A stretch of DNA of 64,000 nucleotides from Paraburkholderia nodosa (GCF_001718195.1 NZ_MCNV01000003.1:1-64000); one strand, 5' to 3'. Counted from the first letter of the stretch, positions 43,116 to 52,306 are shown. Translations and numbers: made by a program. The notes: generated from the letters alone by a model not told the origin.

Positions 43116-44477
43116 ATGGCTTCCCCCCAGGAAAACATCAGCATGGCGGTGTTCTGCGACTTCGAGAACGTCGCGCTCGGCGTGCGCGACGCGAAGATCG
43201 ACCGCTTCGATATCAAGCCCGTGCTGGAACGGCTCTTGCTCAAGGGCAGCATCGTCGTGAAGAAGGCCTATTGCGACTGGGAGCGCTACAAGGGCTTCAA
43301 GGCCGCGATGCACGAGGCGAGCTTCGAGCTGATCGAAATTCCCCACGTGCGCCAGTCGGGCAAGAATTCGGCCGATATCCGCCTCGTCGTGGACGCGCTC
43401 GATCTCTGCTATACGAAGTCGCACGTGGACACGTTCGTGATCGTGAGCGGCGACTCCGACTTTTCGCCGCTCGTCTCGAAGCTGCGCGAGAACGCCAAGA
43501 AGGTGATCGGCGTGGGTGTGAAGCACTCCACCTCCGACCTGCTCGTCGCCAATTGCGACGAATTCATCTTCTACGACGACCTGGTGCGCGAACTCGAGCG
43601 CGAACAGCACACGCACGGCAGGGGCAAGAACAAGGACGGCGGCGGTGCGAAACGCCAGGGCGGCGACGAACGACAGCCGAAGCAGGACGGCGACGAGCGC
43701 AAGTCGAAGGCCGTGGCCTTCGCGATCGAAACGCTCGACGCGCTCGTGCTCGAGCGTGGCGAAAGCGGCAAGATCTGGGCTTCGGTGCTCAAGAGCGCCA
43801 TCAAGCGCCGCCGGCCCGACTTCAACGAAACGCGCTACGGCTTTCGCGCATTCGGCAATCTGCTCGAAGAGGCGCAGTCGCGCGGGCTGCTCGAAGTGGG
43901 CCGCGACGACAAGTCGGGGACCTGGGTGTCGCGGCTGAACCCGCCCCCGCTCGCGGCTGCCGCCGCCAGCGTGTCAGCGCCGGAAAGCACGGCGGCGCGT
44001 GCCGAGGAGCCGCGCGGCAGGCGCAAGGGCCGTCGCAATGGCCGCGCAAGCAGCGCGGCGGAGGTGCGAGAAACCGCAGTCGAGCAACCGGCCGAGACGC
44101 AAGGCGAAATTCCGTTCGAGCCGGTCGAGGCGCTTGCGCAAGCAGCGCATCGGCACGAAGCCGAGCCGCCCTTCCCCGCCCTGCCATTCGACGCGAACGA
44201 GAACACCCACTCGCCGCAAGAGGCCTACGAGGGGCATGCGGCGCCCGAGCCGGCCGCCGATGTCGAACCCACCGCGCCCGCCCCCGCGCGAGCGCGCAAG
44301 ACGGCAGCTCGCAAGAGCCCCGCGCGCAAGAAGACAGCGAAGAAAGCGGCAGAAACACCGGCCAGTTCCGTTGACGAACCGGCGAGCCCGGCAGCAGCGC
44401 CGGCTGAGCCCGCTGCCAGGAAGGCGCCGTCGCGCGCGCGTCGCGCGCGCAGCAAGGCCGCAGCGGAAGAAAGCTGA
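43116..44477 (+). CDS. NYN (PIN-like) nuclease-domain protein with OST-HTH domain and histone H1-like tail
   Basis: A 453-residue protein. The NYN domain (about 8-160) shows its acidic site residues: MAVFCDFENVALGV, NSADIRLVVDALDL and FVIVSGDSDFSPLVSKLREN. The OST-HTH/LOTUS domain (about 200-285) runs from AVAFAIETLDALVLERGESG to FGNLLEEAQSRGLLEVGRDD, a proposed RNA-binding winged helix. The last 160 residues are low-complexity, rich in Ala, Glu, Pro, Lys and Arg; the final 60 (ARKTAARKSPARKKTAKKAA and so on) resemble histone H1. Expected role: RNA cleavage or turnover. The ATG at 43116 (MASPQENIS) is chosen; ATG 43098 is in frame but less native. Confidence 0.87.
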   Translation: MASPQENISMAVFCDFENVALGVRDAKIDRFDIKPVLERLLLKGSIVVKKAYCDWERYKGFKAAMHEASFELIEIPHVRQSGKNSADIRLVVDALDLCYTKSHVDTFVIVSGDSDFSPLVSKLRENAKKVIGVGVKHSTSDLLVANCDEFIFYDDLVRELEREQHTHGRGKNKDGGGAKRQGGDERQPKQDGDERKSKAVAFAIETLDALVLERGESGKIWASVLKSAIKRRRPDFNETRYGFRAFGNLLEEAQSRGLLEVGRDDKSGTWVSRLNPPPLAAAAASVSAPESTAARAEEPRGRRKGRRNGRASSAAEVRETAVEQPAETQGEIPFEPVEALAQAAHRHEAEPPFPALPFDANENTHSPQEAYEGHAAPEPAADVEPTAPAPARARKTAARKSPARKKTAKKAAETPASSVDEPASPAAAPAEPAARKAPSRARRARSKAAAEES

Positions 44478-44489
44478 CAATGGCGTGAC

Positions 44490-44516
44490 GCGCGCCGCTC
44501 TAAGTGGGCGGCGCGC
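44490..44516. terminator. Hairpin between convergent genes
   Basis: GCGCGCCGC (44490-44498) and GCGGCGCGC (44508-44516) form a 9-bp perfect stem with the loop TCTAAGTGG. There is no clear T run, so it may act as a boundary or a weak terminator between the NYN gene and the [N/D]PFG-repeat gene. Confidence 0.4.
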
Positions 44517-44526
44517 AGCGCATCGG

Positions 44527-45006
44527 TCAATCGCCGAACGGATTCGCGGGGCGTTTGCCCTTCGCAGGCGGCGCATCTTCACTCGCGGGCGCAGTATCGC
44601 CGAAAGGATCCTGCTTGCCCGACGGCCCCGCCACTCCAAACGGGTTTGCGGCCTGCGCGGGTTTCGATCCACCAAATGGGTTCTCAGCGCCGGCGCGCTT
44701 CGCTCCCCCGAACGGATCGCACGTGCCGGCCTGCTGGCCGACATCGTCCTCCACGGCTTCATCCTTTGCCTGCGCGATGTTGTACTCGGCCTGCACCTGC
44801 TCCAGCACGCGCGCCACGCTCGCTTCGAAGCCAGCCGCGTTGTGAAAGTGCTGCATCGTCCAGTTGCAGCCGCTGCGGTCGGGCTCCTGCAACTGCGGGC
44901 GCGGCACGCCGATCTTCACGCCGTCTTCGACCACCTCCTGCAGCTTGTGGATGCGCCGATGCACTTCCTCCTGCAGCCGCGAAGCATTGAGCGTCTTGCG
45001 CAACAT
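44527..45006 (-). CDS. Unknown protein with five [N/D]PFG repeats
   Basis: A 159-residue protein. The first 80 residues look like an alpha-helical bundle (LQEEVHRRIHKLQEVVEDGV, FEASVARVLEQVQAEYNIAQ) and contain CNWTMQHF. The C-terminal half is low-complexity and carries five short motifs: CDPFGG, ENPFGG, ANPFGV, QDPFGD, ANPFGD, separated by Ala/Gly/Lys/Pro linkers. No transmembrane segment. I do not recognise a family. The ATG at 45006 is preceded by AGGAAAGGAGGTTTGCA, a strong ribosome-binding site, which supports expression. It converges with the NYN gene and lies 65 bp from the DUF4239 gene stop. Confidence 0.75.
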   Translation of the reverse strand: MLRKTLNASRLQEEVHRRIHKLQEVVEDGVKIGVPRPQLQEPDRSGCNWTMQHFHNAAGFEASVARVLEQVQAEYNIAQAKDEAVEDDVGQQAGTCDPFGGAKRAGAENPFGGSKPAQAANPFGVAGPSGKQDPFGDTAPASEDAPPAKGKRPANPFGD

Positions 45007-45070
45007 TGCAAACCTCCTTTCCTGTACGCGTCACGTCGCGCGAGTCTAGCGCAATGACTCGCTCGCGTCG

Positions 45071-45877
45071 CTACGTGGCCGACGCGTTCATGTGCGCGAG
45101 CGCATCGCGCATCGAATCGCTCGGCACCACGAGTTGTCCCGTGAACGGCGTATCGAGGTCGGCGATCACGTAGACGGCCGACGAAATCGACACCGCACCA
45201 AGGAAGATCAGCACGATCGCCAGCGCGTTATGCGGCGCGACGAGCCCGAAGCTCAGGAAGATCAAAATCAGCCAGAGCGCGAGCATCGTGAAGAACGGCC
45301 GCGAAATCGTGCCATGCGCCTCTTCGATCAGACGCCACCGCGTATCGGTCACGCGGTCGAACATCTGCGAGAGCGGGCCCACGAGCGCCTGGTGATAGGC
45401 GTCGCGTGGCGCGAGCATTTCGATTTCGTGCCCGACTGAGTTGAGCAGCGCGCCGAGCGGCCGGCTTTCGAGTTCGTCATTGCCGACGCCCGGATCGTGT
45501 GGATAGTAGTTACCCGGCGGCGGCTTTTCCTGCGCCCAGGTCGAGGCGATGGCGCTTGCCGTATACGCGCGCAGCAAGGTGCGCGCCGCGGCCGCGTCGG
45601 GACCGTATTCGCGCAGGCGTTGATCGAGCTGAATCAGGTCGGCGGCGTAGGCGCGCATGTCGTTGGTCGCCGTATCGAAGCTCGATTTCGCGGACGCGGT
45701 GAGCAGGCTCAGCACCAGTGCCGCAAAGGTCACCAGCATGCCGATTACGAGTTGCACGAGCTGCACGGTTTCATGCTTGCGATGCTCCTCGGGCAATAGC
45801 GGCCGCAACAGCACGCCGAGGCCCGTGCCGCCGAGCAGCAACGCAAACACGAGCAGCGCCGACTGGATCTCGGTCAT
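45071..45877 (-). CDS. DUF4239 (bestrophin-like) membrane protein
   Basis: A 268-residue integral membrane protein. Hydrophobic segments: residues 7-25 (ALLVFALLLGGTGLGVLL), about 42-62 (LVQLVIGMLVTFAALVLSLL), about 196-215 (FFTMLALWLILIFLSFGLVA) and about 218-240. The middle is a soluble, charged segment, as in DUF4239, a group related by topology to bestrophin channels. Function unknown. Its ATG lies within the stop of the upstream antiporter gene (ATGA at 45874-45877), so it is co-translated with it. The stop region is followed by the [N/D]PFG-repeat gene on the same strand. Confidence 0.82.
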   Translation of the reverse strand: MTEIQSALLVFALLLGGTGLGVLLRPLLPEEHRKHETVQLVQLVIGMLVTFAALVLSLLTASAKSSFDTATNDMRAYAADLIQLDQRLREYGPDAAAARTLLRAYTASAIASTWAQEKPPPGNYYPHDPGVGNDELESRPLGALLNSVGHEIEMLAPRDAYHQALVGPLSQMFDRVTDTRWRLIEEAHGTISRPFFTMLALWLILIFLSFGLVAPHNALAIVLIFLGAVSISSAVYVIADLDTPFTGQLVVPSDSMRDALAHMNASAT

Positions 45878-48114
45878 GGCGACGGCCTGCGCTCCTCGGC
45901 GGCGGCGTTGACCACCTGTGCGGCGGTGTCGGTGTGCGACGCCGTGGGTGCCGAAGGCGCTGCGTGCGCTTCAGCGCCGCCAACGCTCAATGCGTCGATG
46001 CGCGTATGAATCTCCTTCGCCTGCGTCTCGCCCGGCACGAGGTCCGGATGCGCCCGCGGCACGGCGAGCTTCCACGCGGCGTCCAGCTCGCGCCGGATCG
46101 AATCGTAGATCTCCTTCGAAATCGAGCGGTCCTCGTACATGGCCTGCACGCGTTCGCGCCCTTCACGCAGCGCGTAGAGCAGCAGCATGCGCCGCTCGAG
46201 CACGTCCGAAGCCTGGCCGAAGCAACGGCGCACGTCCGCGAGCCCATGCTCGGCGGTCGCGATGCGCGCCTTGAGGATCGTCTTGAGCAGCGCCGCGAGG
46301 CGCTCGCCCAACAGCGGCGTGAGGCTGCGGTCGTTGAAGACGATCAGCTGATGCAGCACCACGCGGCGACACATCAGGAGTTCGAAGCGATCGGCGAGCG
46401 CGTCGCCGTATGGCTGCCGCACGCGCAGCCAGCGATAAAGCAGCCGCGCGACACGCATCTCGATCGTATCGGCCAGTATTTTTGCGGCCGCGCGCTGATA
46501 ACCGAGCCGCCCGCCCACGCGCGCCTCTTCGATCATGGCATCGGTGTTGCGCATCATGGCGTCGAGATTGCGGATCGTAATGATGCCGCTGCCATACTGC
46601 GGAATGAGGTCGCGCTCCTTCGCCGCGAGCGTCACGAGGCCGATGACGAGACGCTCGCGGTCCGAGAGCGCCGCCTCGAAATCGAATGCCGTCGCGCTGA
46701 TGTCCACGCTGCGCCGGAACGTATGGCAGGCCTGGTCGGCGATCGCATCGGGAATGTGAAAGGTGCGTGCCGCCATATGCACGCGCTCGGATACGCCGAT
46801 CGACGAAAGCTGCACCGCCTTTTGCTGCAGCGCCTGCTCCTGGGGCGACAGCAGATCGAGGCGCAGCCGCCGGATCAGCAGCTTGAGCGACGTGCCGTTC
46901 ACGATGAGGCTCACGAGCACGAAGCCCGTCGCGAGGATCGCGACGAAGCGGCGCGTGGAATCGGGCAGCGCCGTGTCCTGCGCGAGGCCCAGCGCGAGCA
47001 CGAGCGTCACCGCGCCGCGCAGTCCACCCCATGCAATCACGAGCTTGTAGGCCGCGCTCACGGGCTCGGTGAGCCGCAGGCGGCTCAGTAGCGGCAGCAT
47101 GCCGAACACCACGACGACGCGCGCCGCGAACGCCGCCACCACCACGACGGCGAGCGCGACGAGATCGATCCATTGCGCGTCACGCAGCGTGGCCGGAATC
47201 TGCATGGCCGCGAGCAGAAAAATCGCTGCGCCCGCCATGGCCGCGATCTGTTCCCAGATCAGTTGCAGATGCTTCCAGTTCACAGGCGACAGGCGCGTGC
47301 TCCCCAGCCCGCTGATGACGAGCCCGGCCGCGACCACGGCTACCACGCCCGAGACGTGCAACATCTGGTCGGCGAGGAGATAGAGCGGATACGGCAGCGC
47401 GAAACTGAGCGAGATCTCGGCTTTGCCCTCGCCGCCCAGCGCCGGCAGGAGCCACGCGAATGCGCGCCCGGCCAGCGCCCCGACCAGCAGCCCGCCGCCG
47501 AGCGCGATGCCGAGCGCACGCAGCGCGGCCGTTGCCGAGACATTGGCCGCGTCTCCTGTGATCGCGGCGATCAGCACGCCGGCGATGGCAATGGCGGCCG
47601 CATCGTTGAGCAGGCTCTCGCCTTCCACGAGGCGCACGAGCCGCTCGGGTGCACCCACTTCGCGGAACACGGCGAGCACGGCGGAAGGGTCGGTGGTCGC
47701 GATCATCGCACCGAGCAGGAGGCCGTCGGCAAGCGGACCGAGGCCCGTGAGCCGGACTGCGCCGCCCACCATGCCGGTCGCCACGAACACGGCCACCACG
47801 GCAAGCAGCAGAATCGGCGCCGCGTCGCCGAGCATCTCGCGCACGTTCACGCTGAGCGCGGCCTGGAATAGCAGCGGCGGCAGGAAGATCCACAAGTAAG
47901 CCTCAGGCGGCAGCCGAGGCGCAAGCGCGGGCATCACGAAGTTCGCGGCGAGCGTGGGCCAGGCCTCGCCGCTCACGAGGTAGATGCCGCCCAGCGTGAA
48001 ACCCCACCCGGCGAGCAGCACCGATTCGGAAATCGACCAGCGCAGGCTCACCGCCTGCACGAGCGCGATGCTCGCCAGCAGAAAGCCGCTCAGGAGAAGG
48101 ACGTGGATGACCAT
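45874..48114 (-). CDS. CPA1-type Na+/H+ antiporter with long cytoplasmic C-terminus
   Basis: A 746-residue cation:proton antiporter of the CPA1 family. The membrane part (about 1-410) holds FLPPLLFQAALSVNVREM, the cation site ATTDPSAVLAVFREVGAPER and LVEGESLLNDAAAIAIAGVL, and AWGGLRGAVTLVLALGLAQD. The remaining 330 residues are soluble, mostly helical and highly charged. Likely helps pH or Na+ homeostasis. ATG 48114 is used; the TTG at 48123 that opens the frame is not needed. It is 12 bp after the lutC stop, so it may be co-transcribed with lutABC, and it overlaps the DUF4239 gene by 4 bp. Confidence 0.88.
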   Translation of the reverse strand: MVIHVLLLSGFLLASIALVQAVSLRWSISESVLLAGWGFTLGGIYLVSGEAWPTLAANFVMPALAPRLPPEAYLWIFLPPLLFQAALSVNVREMLGDAAPILLLAVVAVFVATGMVGGAVRLTGLGPLADGLLLGAMIATTDPSAVLAVFREVGAPERLVRLVEGESLLNDAAAIAIAGVLIAAITGDAANVSATAALRALGIALGGGLLVGALAGRAFAWLLPALGGEGKAEISLSFALPYPLYLLADQMLHVSGVVAVVAAGLVISGLGSTRLSPVNWKHLQLIWEQIAAMAGAAIFLLAAMQIPATLRDAQWIDLVALAVVVVAAFAARVVVVFGMLPLLSRLRLTEPVSAAYKLVIAWGGLRGAVTLVLALGLAQDTALPDSTRRFVAILATGFVLVSLIVNGTSLKLLIRRLRLDLLSPQEQALQQKAVQLSSIGVSERVHMAARTFHIPDAIADQACHTFRRSVDISATAFDFEAALSDRERLVIGLVTLAAKERDLIPQYGSGIITIRNLDAMMRNTDAMIEEARVGGRLGYQRAAAKILADTIEMRVARLLYRWLRVRQPYGDALADRFELLMCRRVVLHQLIVFNDRSLTPLLGERLAALLKTILKARIATAEHGLADVRRCFGQASDVLERRMLLLYALREGRERVQAMYEDRSISKEIYDSIRRELDAAWKLAVPRAHPDLVPGETQAKEIHTRIDALSVGGAEAHAAPSAPTASHTDTAAQVVNAAAEERRPSP

Positions 48115-48126
48115 GGCGTGCAACCG

Positions 48127-48714
48127 TCACGGCGCCGGCAGCCACACCACCGTCAACGACCTCACCCCTTGTGCCCCCTGGATCAACACGCCTTCGATAT
48201 CGGCCGTCGCGGACGGCCCTGTGACGAGCGCCGCGTAGCGCGCGCTGCGAAAATCGTCGCGCCGGTACGCGTCCTGCAGCCCCGCCACCAGCTGTGCGGG
48301 ATCGAGCAGCACCACGAGATGCTGCACGATATAGCCGAGCGCGTTCACCACGTACTCGCACTCGCTCAGCCATAGCGATCCCGTTTCCGCCACGCCGAAG
48401 CGTGCGCGCACCACGCCCACGTCGACGTCTTCGAGCGAGGCCGGCTTCGTGACGGCGCTGATCTCGCGCGTGCCCTGGACCTCCGGCGTGGCCGACGCGA
48501 TACGCGCCTCGCTGCCAAAGCGGCGCAGGATCATGGCGCGCACCTCGGCCCCGCTTTGCATCTGCGTGTCGCTGCCGCCCATCAGTTTGAGCGCGGCGCC
48601 AAAGCGCTCGCGCAGATCGCCGGCGGGCGCTTCGAACAACGGCACCTCGGGCAACGGTTCGTGCGCGGGTTGCGCGGCGCGCACGCGCGCGAGAAACGCC
48701 TCACGATCCGCCAT
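48127..48714 (-). CDS. lutC: L-lactate utilization protein LutC
   Basis: A 195-residue LutC/YkgG protein. Landmarks: VVRARFGVAETGSLWLSECE at about residue 105, with VNALGYIVQHLVVLLDPAQ following, and the C-terminal ATADIEGVLIQGAQGVRSLTV, all of which are family signatures. It is the third component of the iron-sulfur L-lactate oxidase LutABC. The start at 48714 overlaps the lutB end by 14 bp; the longer frame start at 48750 lies deep in lutB and is rejected. lutA, lutB and lutC therefore form one translationally linked operon. Confidence 0.9.
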   Translation of the reverse strand: MADREAFLARVRAAQPAHEPLPEVPLFEAPAGDLRERFGAALKLMGGSDTQMQSGAEVRAMILRRFGSEARIASATPEVQGTREISAVTKPASLEDVDVGVVRARFGVAETGSLWLSECEYVVNALGYIVQHLVVLLDPAQLVAGLQDAYRRDDFRSARYAALVTGPSATADIEGVLIQGAQGVRSLTVVWLPAP

Positions 48715-50095
48715 CGCCGCCTCCCTTGCGGTTTTTCCGGTACCACGCATGGAACGTCGTGTGCGGCACGTGCGGCAGATCGCGCTGCTTGCCCCAGATA
48801 TTGAGCGGGTTGTAGAGCATGAAGTTCGGCAAGCGCCGCAACGCGCCCTCGAGCGATTTCACCGTGCCGCGATAAAGCGTCGGACTGCCGAGCAAGCGGC
48901 CAGCCATCTTCAGCACTTCCTGCTTCACGAAGGGCACCTCGTGCTGTGCCGCGATGACCTGCCGCCACTGGTAGATCTGCTCGTGAATATTGATCTTCAC
49001 CGGGCACACGTTCGTGCAGCTGCCGTTGAGCGTCGAGGCGAACGGCAATGCGCTGAAGCGTTTGAGGTCGAAGGTCGGATTGATGATCGCGCCGATCGGC
49101 CCCGCATAGGTGCTGCCGTACGAAAGGCCGCCGCTGCGCCGGTACACGGGACAGGTATTCATGCACGCGCCGCACCGAATGCACTTGAGCGAATACCAGA
49201 ACTCGGGCATGGCCAGCCGCTCGGCCCGGCCGTTGTCGACGAGCACGAAATGCATTTGCGCACCGGGCCGCGGCGCGCGGAAATGCGAGGTGTATTGCGT
49301 GATTGGCGAGCCGAGCGCGCTGCGCGAGAGCATGCGCACGAATACGCCGAGATCGGAAAGGCGCGGAATCAGCTTCTCGATGCCCATCGAGACGATGTGC
49401 AGCGGCGGCACGTTGGCGGAAAGGTCCGCGTTGCCCTCGTTGGTGCAAACCACCACCGTGCCCGTTTCCGCCACCGCGAAATTGCAGCCGGTCATGCCCG
49501 CCGTTTTCTCGCGCACGAACCACGGCCGCGTATTCATGCGCTGGCTTTCCGCCAGATAGTGAATGTCGTTGTTGTGCGGGTCCGTGCCGATGGTGCGGCC
49601 GAACACTTCGGCCACGTCGTCGCGCAGCTTGTGCACGGCGGGCACGACGATATGGCTGGGCGGCTGCTTGTCGAGCTGCTGGATGCGCTCGCCAAGGTCG
49701 GTCTCCATCACCGAAATGCCGCGCGACTCCAGATACGGACGCATCTCGCACTCGTCGGTGAGCATCGACTTGCTCTTCACGAGCGCCGTCATGCCGCGCT
49801 CGCTCAGGATGCGATAAACGATTTCGTTGTGTTCCTCGGCCGTATCCGCAAAATGGACCTGCACGCCATTGGCTTGCGCCGTGCGCGTGAAGTGGTCGAG
49901 GTAGTCGGCGAGATGCGAGAGCGTATGCGCCTTGATTTGCGAGGCGAGCGTGCGCAGCATTTCCCACTCGGGAATGGCATGCGCCTGGGCGTCGCGCTTC
50001 GAGCGCAAGTCCCATAGACGCTTGTCGTGGAAGGCGACGTGCTCCGGCCGCGAGAGAAACGTGCCGGCGAGCTTCGCGTGTTCGACTCGCTTCAT
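48701..50095 (-). CDS. lutB: L-lactate utilization iron-sulfur protein LutB
   Basis: A 464-residue iron-sulfur subunit. The first part is the LutB/YkgF core (KSKSMLTDECEMRPYLESRG, GCNFAVAETGTVVVCTNEGN). A first 4Fe-4S site is CIRCGACMNTCPVYRRSGG at about residue 300 and a second, CTNVCPVKINIHEQI, at about 355. Acts with LutA and LutC to oxidise L-lactate to pyruvate in the cytoplasm. The start at 50095 overlaps the lutA stop by ATGA. The last 20 residues end in GGGDGGS. Confidence 0.93.
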   Translation of the reverse strand: MKRVEHAKLAGTFLSRPEHVAFHDKRLWDLRSKRDAQAHAIPEWEMLRTLASQIKAHTLSHLADYLDHFTRTAQANGVQVHFADTAEEHNEIVYRILSERGMTALVKSKSMLTDECEMRPYLESRGISVMETDLGERIQQLDKQPPSHIVVPAVHKLRDDVAEVFGRTIGTDPHNNDIHYLAESQRMNTRPWFVREKTAGMTGCNFAVAETGTVVVCTNEGNADLSANVPPLHIVSMGIEKLIPRLSDLGVFVRMLSRSALGSPITQYTSHFRAPRPGAQMHFVLVDNGRAERLAMPEFWYSLKCIRCGACMNTCPVYRRSGGLSYGSTYAGPIGAIINPTFDLKRFSALPFASTLNGSCTNVCPVKINIHEQIYQWRQVIAAQHEVPFVKQEVLKMAGRLLGSPTLYRGTVKSLEGALRRLPNFMLYNPLNIWGKQRDLPHVPHTTFHAWYRKNRKGGGDGGS

Positions 50096-50835
50096 TCGCG
50101 CGCTCCGTTGAGCACCTGGGCAATGTGGATGAAGCGGATGTCCGCGCTCATGCGCTCGGCGCAGCCCTGCTGGTGCATGAGGCAGGACATGTCGGCGGAA
50201 ACGATGTATTGCGCGCCCGCGCTCACGTGATCGACCACCTTGTCCTGGCCCATGCGCACCGATACCGCCTCTTCGGTCACGGCGAACGTGCCGCCGAAGC
50301 CGCAGCATTCGTCGGGGCGCGCCGGCTTCACGAATTCGATGCCCTTCACATGTTCGAGCAGCGCGAGGGGCTTCGAAAACGTCGGACCCGCGATTTCCGA
50401 AACCGAAGCTTCCTTCAAATGGCGCAGCGCGCTGCAGCTATTGTGCAAACCCACGCGCCAGGGAAATTCGGCCCAGGGGAATTCGCGCGCGCCCAGCACG
50501 TCGTGCAGAAACTCGACGAGTTCATAGGTGCTCTCGCGCACCTTACGTACGGTCTCGGTCTGCTCGATCGCGGTGAAGTGGTCGCGCACGTGATTCACGC
50601 AGCTCGCCGACGGGCCGACGATATAGTCGTAGCCCGCGAACGCGCGCGCAAATACCCGCTCCGCGCCGGCTGCCTCGGCCTGCGCGCCGCTGTTGGCCAT
50701 GGGCTGGCCGCAGCAGGTTTGTTCGAGCGGATAGTCCACCTCGCAGCCGAAACGCTCCAGCAGTTCCAGTGTGGCGATTGCCACCTCGGGGTAGAACGCG
50801 TCGATGAAGCAAGGGACGAACAAGGCAACTTTCAT
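50092..50835 (-). CDS. lutA: L-lactate utilization protein LutA (CCG-motif protein)
   Basis: A 247-residue protein of the cysteine-rich CCG family (LutA/YkgE, also seen in heterodisulfide reductase subunits). The two CCG blocks are seen: LEQTCCGQPMANSGAQAEAA at about residue 45 and PDECCGFGGTFAVTEEAVS at about 190. Each cysteine-rich block binds an iron-sulfur centre in the family. The start at 50835 (MKVALFVPCFIDAF) is canonical; the frame opening at 50868 adds 11 residues without support. First gene of lutABC. The promoter would lie between it and the porin gene. Confidence 0.93.
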   Translation of the reverse strand: MKVALFVPCFIDAFYPEVAIATLELLERFGCEVDYPLEQTCCGQPMANSGAQAEAAGAERVFARAFAGYDYIVGPSASCVNHVRDHFTAIEQTETVRKVRESTYELVEFLHDVLGAREFPWAEFPWRVGLHNSCSALRHLKEASVSEIAGPTFSKPLALLEHVKGIEFVKPARPDECCGFGGTFAVTEEAVSVRMGQDKVVDHVSAGAQYIVSADMSCLMHQQGCAERMSADIRFIHIAQVLNGARE

Positions 50836-50955
50836 GCGCGGGCTCACACGAAAAGCGGACCCGAACATTCTACTGCCGAACGGCGCGGGCGTCGCGCGAA
50901 GCGTGTATGCGCTGCGCGTTGCCGCGGTGCATCATGCTGCGCCGCGGCTTTTCAC

Positions 50956-52167
50956 TCAGAAGTTGTGGCGAATGCCCGCGATCACGGCAAGCTGCTTGTC
51001 GGAGTTCGAATTCACGAGGTTCGGAATCTGCGCCAGATTCTGCGTCGCCCCGCTCGCGGCATCGATCCCGAGACCCGCCCCCGACGACTTCTGGCCGATC
51101 GCCACCGCATAAACTGCCGTGCGCTTGGAGAGGCTGTAGACCGCGCCCAGATTGATCTGGTGAAGCCGTGTGGACGAGCCGCCGTCCGGGTGAGCGTCGT
51201 TGAAGATGTAAGCGAAGCCGAACTGCAGCGCGGGCGAGTATTGCCACGACGTATTCAGCTCGGCGATATCGAACGAGATGTCCGCGCCCTGCGGCCGTGC
51301 CGCATCCGCGAAATACTGGCTCTGCGAAAGAAGCGTATGGGTATAGCTGAGCGCCACGCTAACCTTGTCGAACGCGTACGAGCCGCCCGCGCCGAAAATG
51401 CTCACGCGCTGCGCATTCTGTAGTTCGCAGTACGACGCATTCGGATTGCTGCAACTGAAGTCGCCGATATAGCCGCTCTCCCCGCCCAACGCCGCCTGCA
51501 GCGGATTGCGCAACTCGAGGTAGCCGGCAGAAAGCGAAAGCGGCCCGTTGGCGTAATTAGCCGCCACCGACCAACCGCGGTTCTGCGAGAAATTCCCCGC
51601 CACGCCGCCGAAACTGAACAGACCGCCTATCGTGAAGCCGCCGAAACTCGGGCTCACGTATTTGATCGAGTTATTGAAGTTGAACGCTTCGTTGAGATTG
51701 TCCACGTCGCCGAAGTGCGAGCCATAGAGCGTTGCCCAGTTATTGCTCGACACATAGGCGCCCAGATCGTCGGAAAACGGATCGTACTGGCGACCCAGCG
51801 TGAGCGTGCCGTAGTGGCTATTCGCCACGCCCACCCAGGCGTTGCGGTTGAAGAGCGTGCCGCCCTGCAGGAGTGCGCCGTTCTGCGAGAAGAAGCTGTT
51901 TTCGAGCGTGAAATTGACGCTCGTGCCGCCGCCAATGTCCTCGCTGCCCGTGAGACCCCAGCGCGACGGCACGAGGTTGCCGCCGCCCAGTTGCCAGTTG
52001 GCGTGGCCGCTCGTGCTGCCGTCTGCGTGCGTGGTCTGCTGGTTGGTCGAATAGATGAGGCCCGCGTCCACCGTGCCGTAAAGCGTGACTGAAGATTGCG
52101 CGAGTGCGCTCGTCGCGAGGGCGCACGAAGCCAGCGCCAGCGCTGTGCGATTGACGAGATTTGCCAT
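50956..52167 (-). CDS. OmpC-like trimeric porin
   Basis: A 403-residue outer membrane porin of the Burkholderia kind. Signal peptide residues 1-23 (LALASCALATSALA), mature start QSSVTLYGTVDAGLIYS. Porin markers: SRWGLTGSEDIGGGTSVNFT, FNRNAWVGVANSHYGTLTLG, GRQYDPFSDDLGAYV, and the C-terminal strand ending in Phe, AVIAGIRHNF, which is the BamA recognition signal. The start at 52167 is used; the frame opening at 52362 is non-coding. It lies 139 bp downstream of the permease gene and in the same direction, so it might serve amine or amino-acid entry, or be independent. Confidence 0.94.
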   Translation of the reverse strand: MANLVNRTALALASCALATSALAQSSVTLYGTVDAGLIYSTNQQTTHADGSTSGHANWQLGGGNLVPSRWGLTGSEDIGGGTSVNFTLENSFFSQNGALLQGGTLFNRNAWVGVANSHYGTLTLGRQYDPFSDDLGAYVSSNNWATLYGSHFGDVDNLNEAFNFNNSIKYVSPSFGGFTIGGLFSFGGVAGNFSQNRGWSVAANYANGPLSLSAGYLELRNPLQAALGGESGYIGDFSCSNPNASYCELQNAQRVSIFGAGGSYAFDKVSVALSYTHTLLSQSQYFADAARPQGADISFDIAELNTSWQYSPALQFGFAYIFNDAHPDGGSSTRLHQINLGAVYSLSKRTAVYAVAIGQKSSGAGLGIDAASGATQNLAQIPNLVNSNSDKQLAVIAGIRHNF

Positions 52168-52306
52168 GTCGTTGTCTTGTCGAAGGGAGATGGGCCGCTG
52201 CGCTGCATGCGCGTGCGCGGCCGAAGCGCGGCGCCGGGAGCGCGCCGCACGAGTCAGGAACTGCGGGAATCGAGGGCTTGACGCGAGACGCGTCCCGGGC
52301 AAGTCG

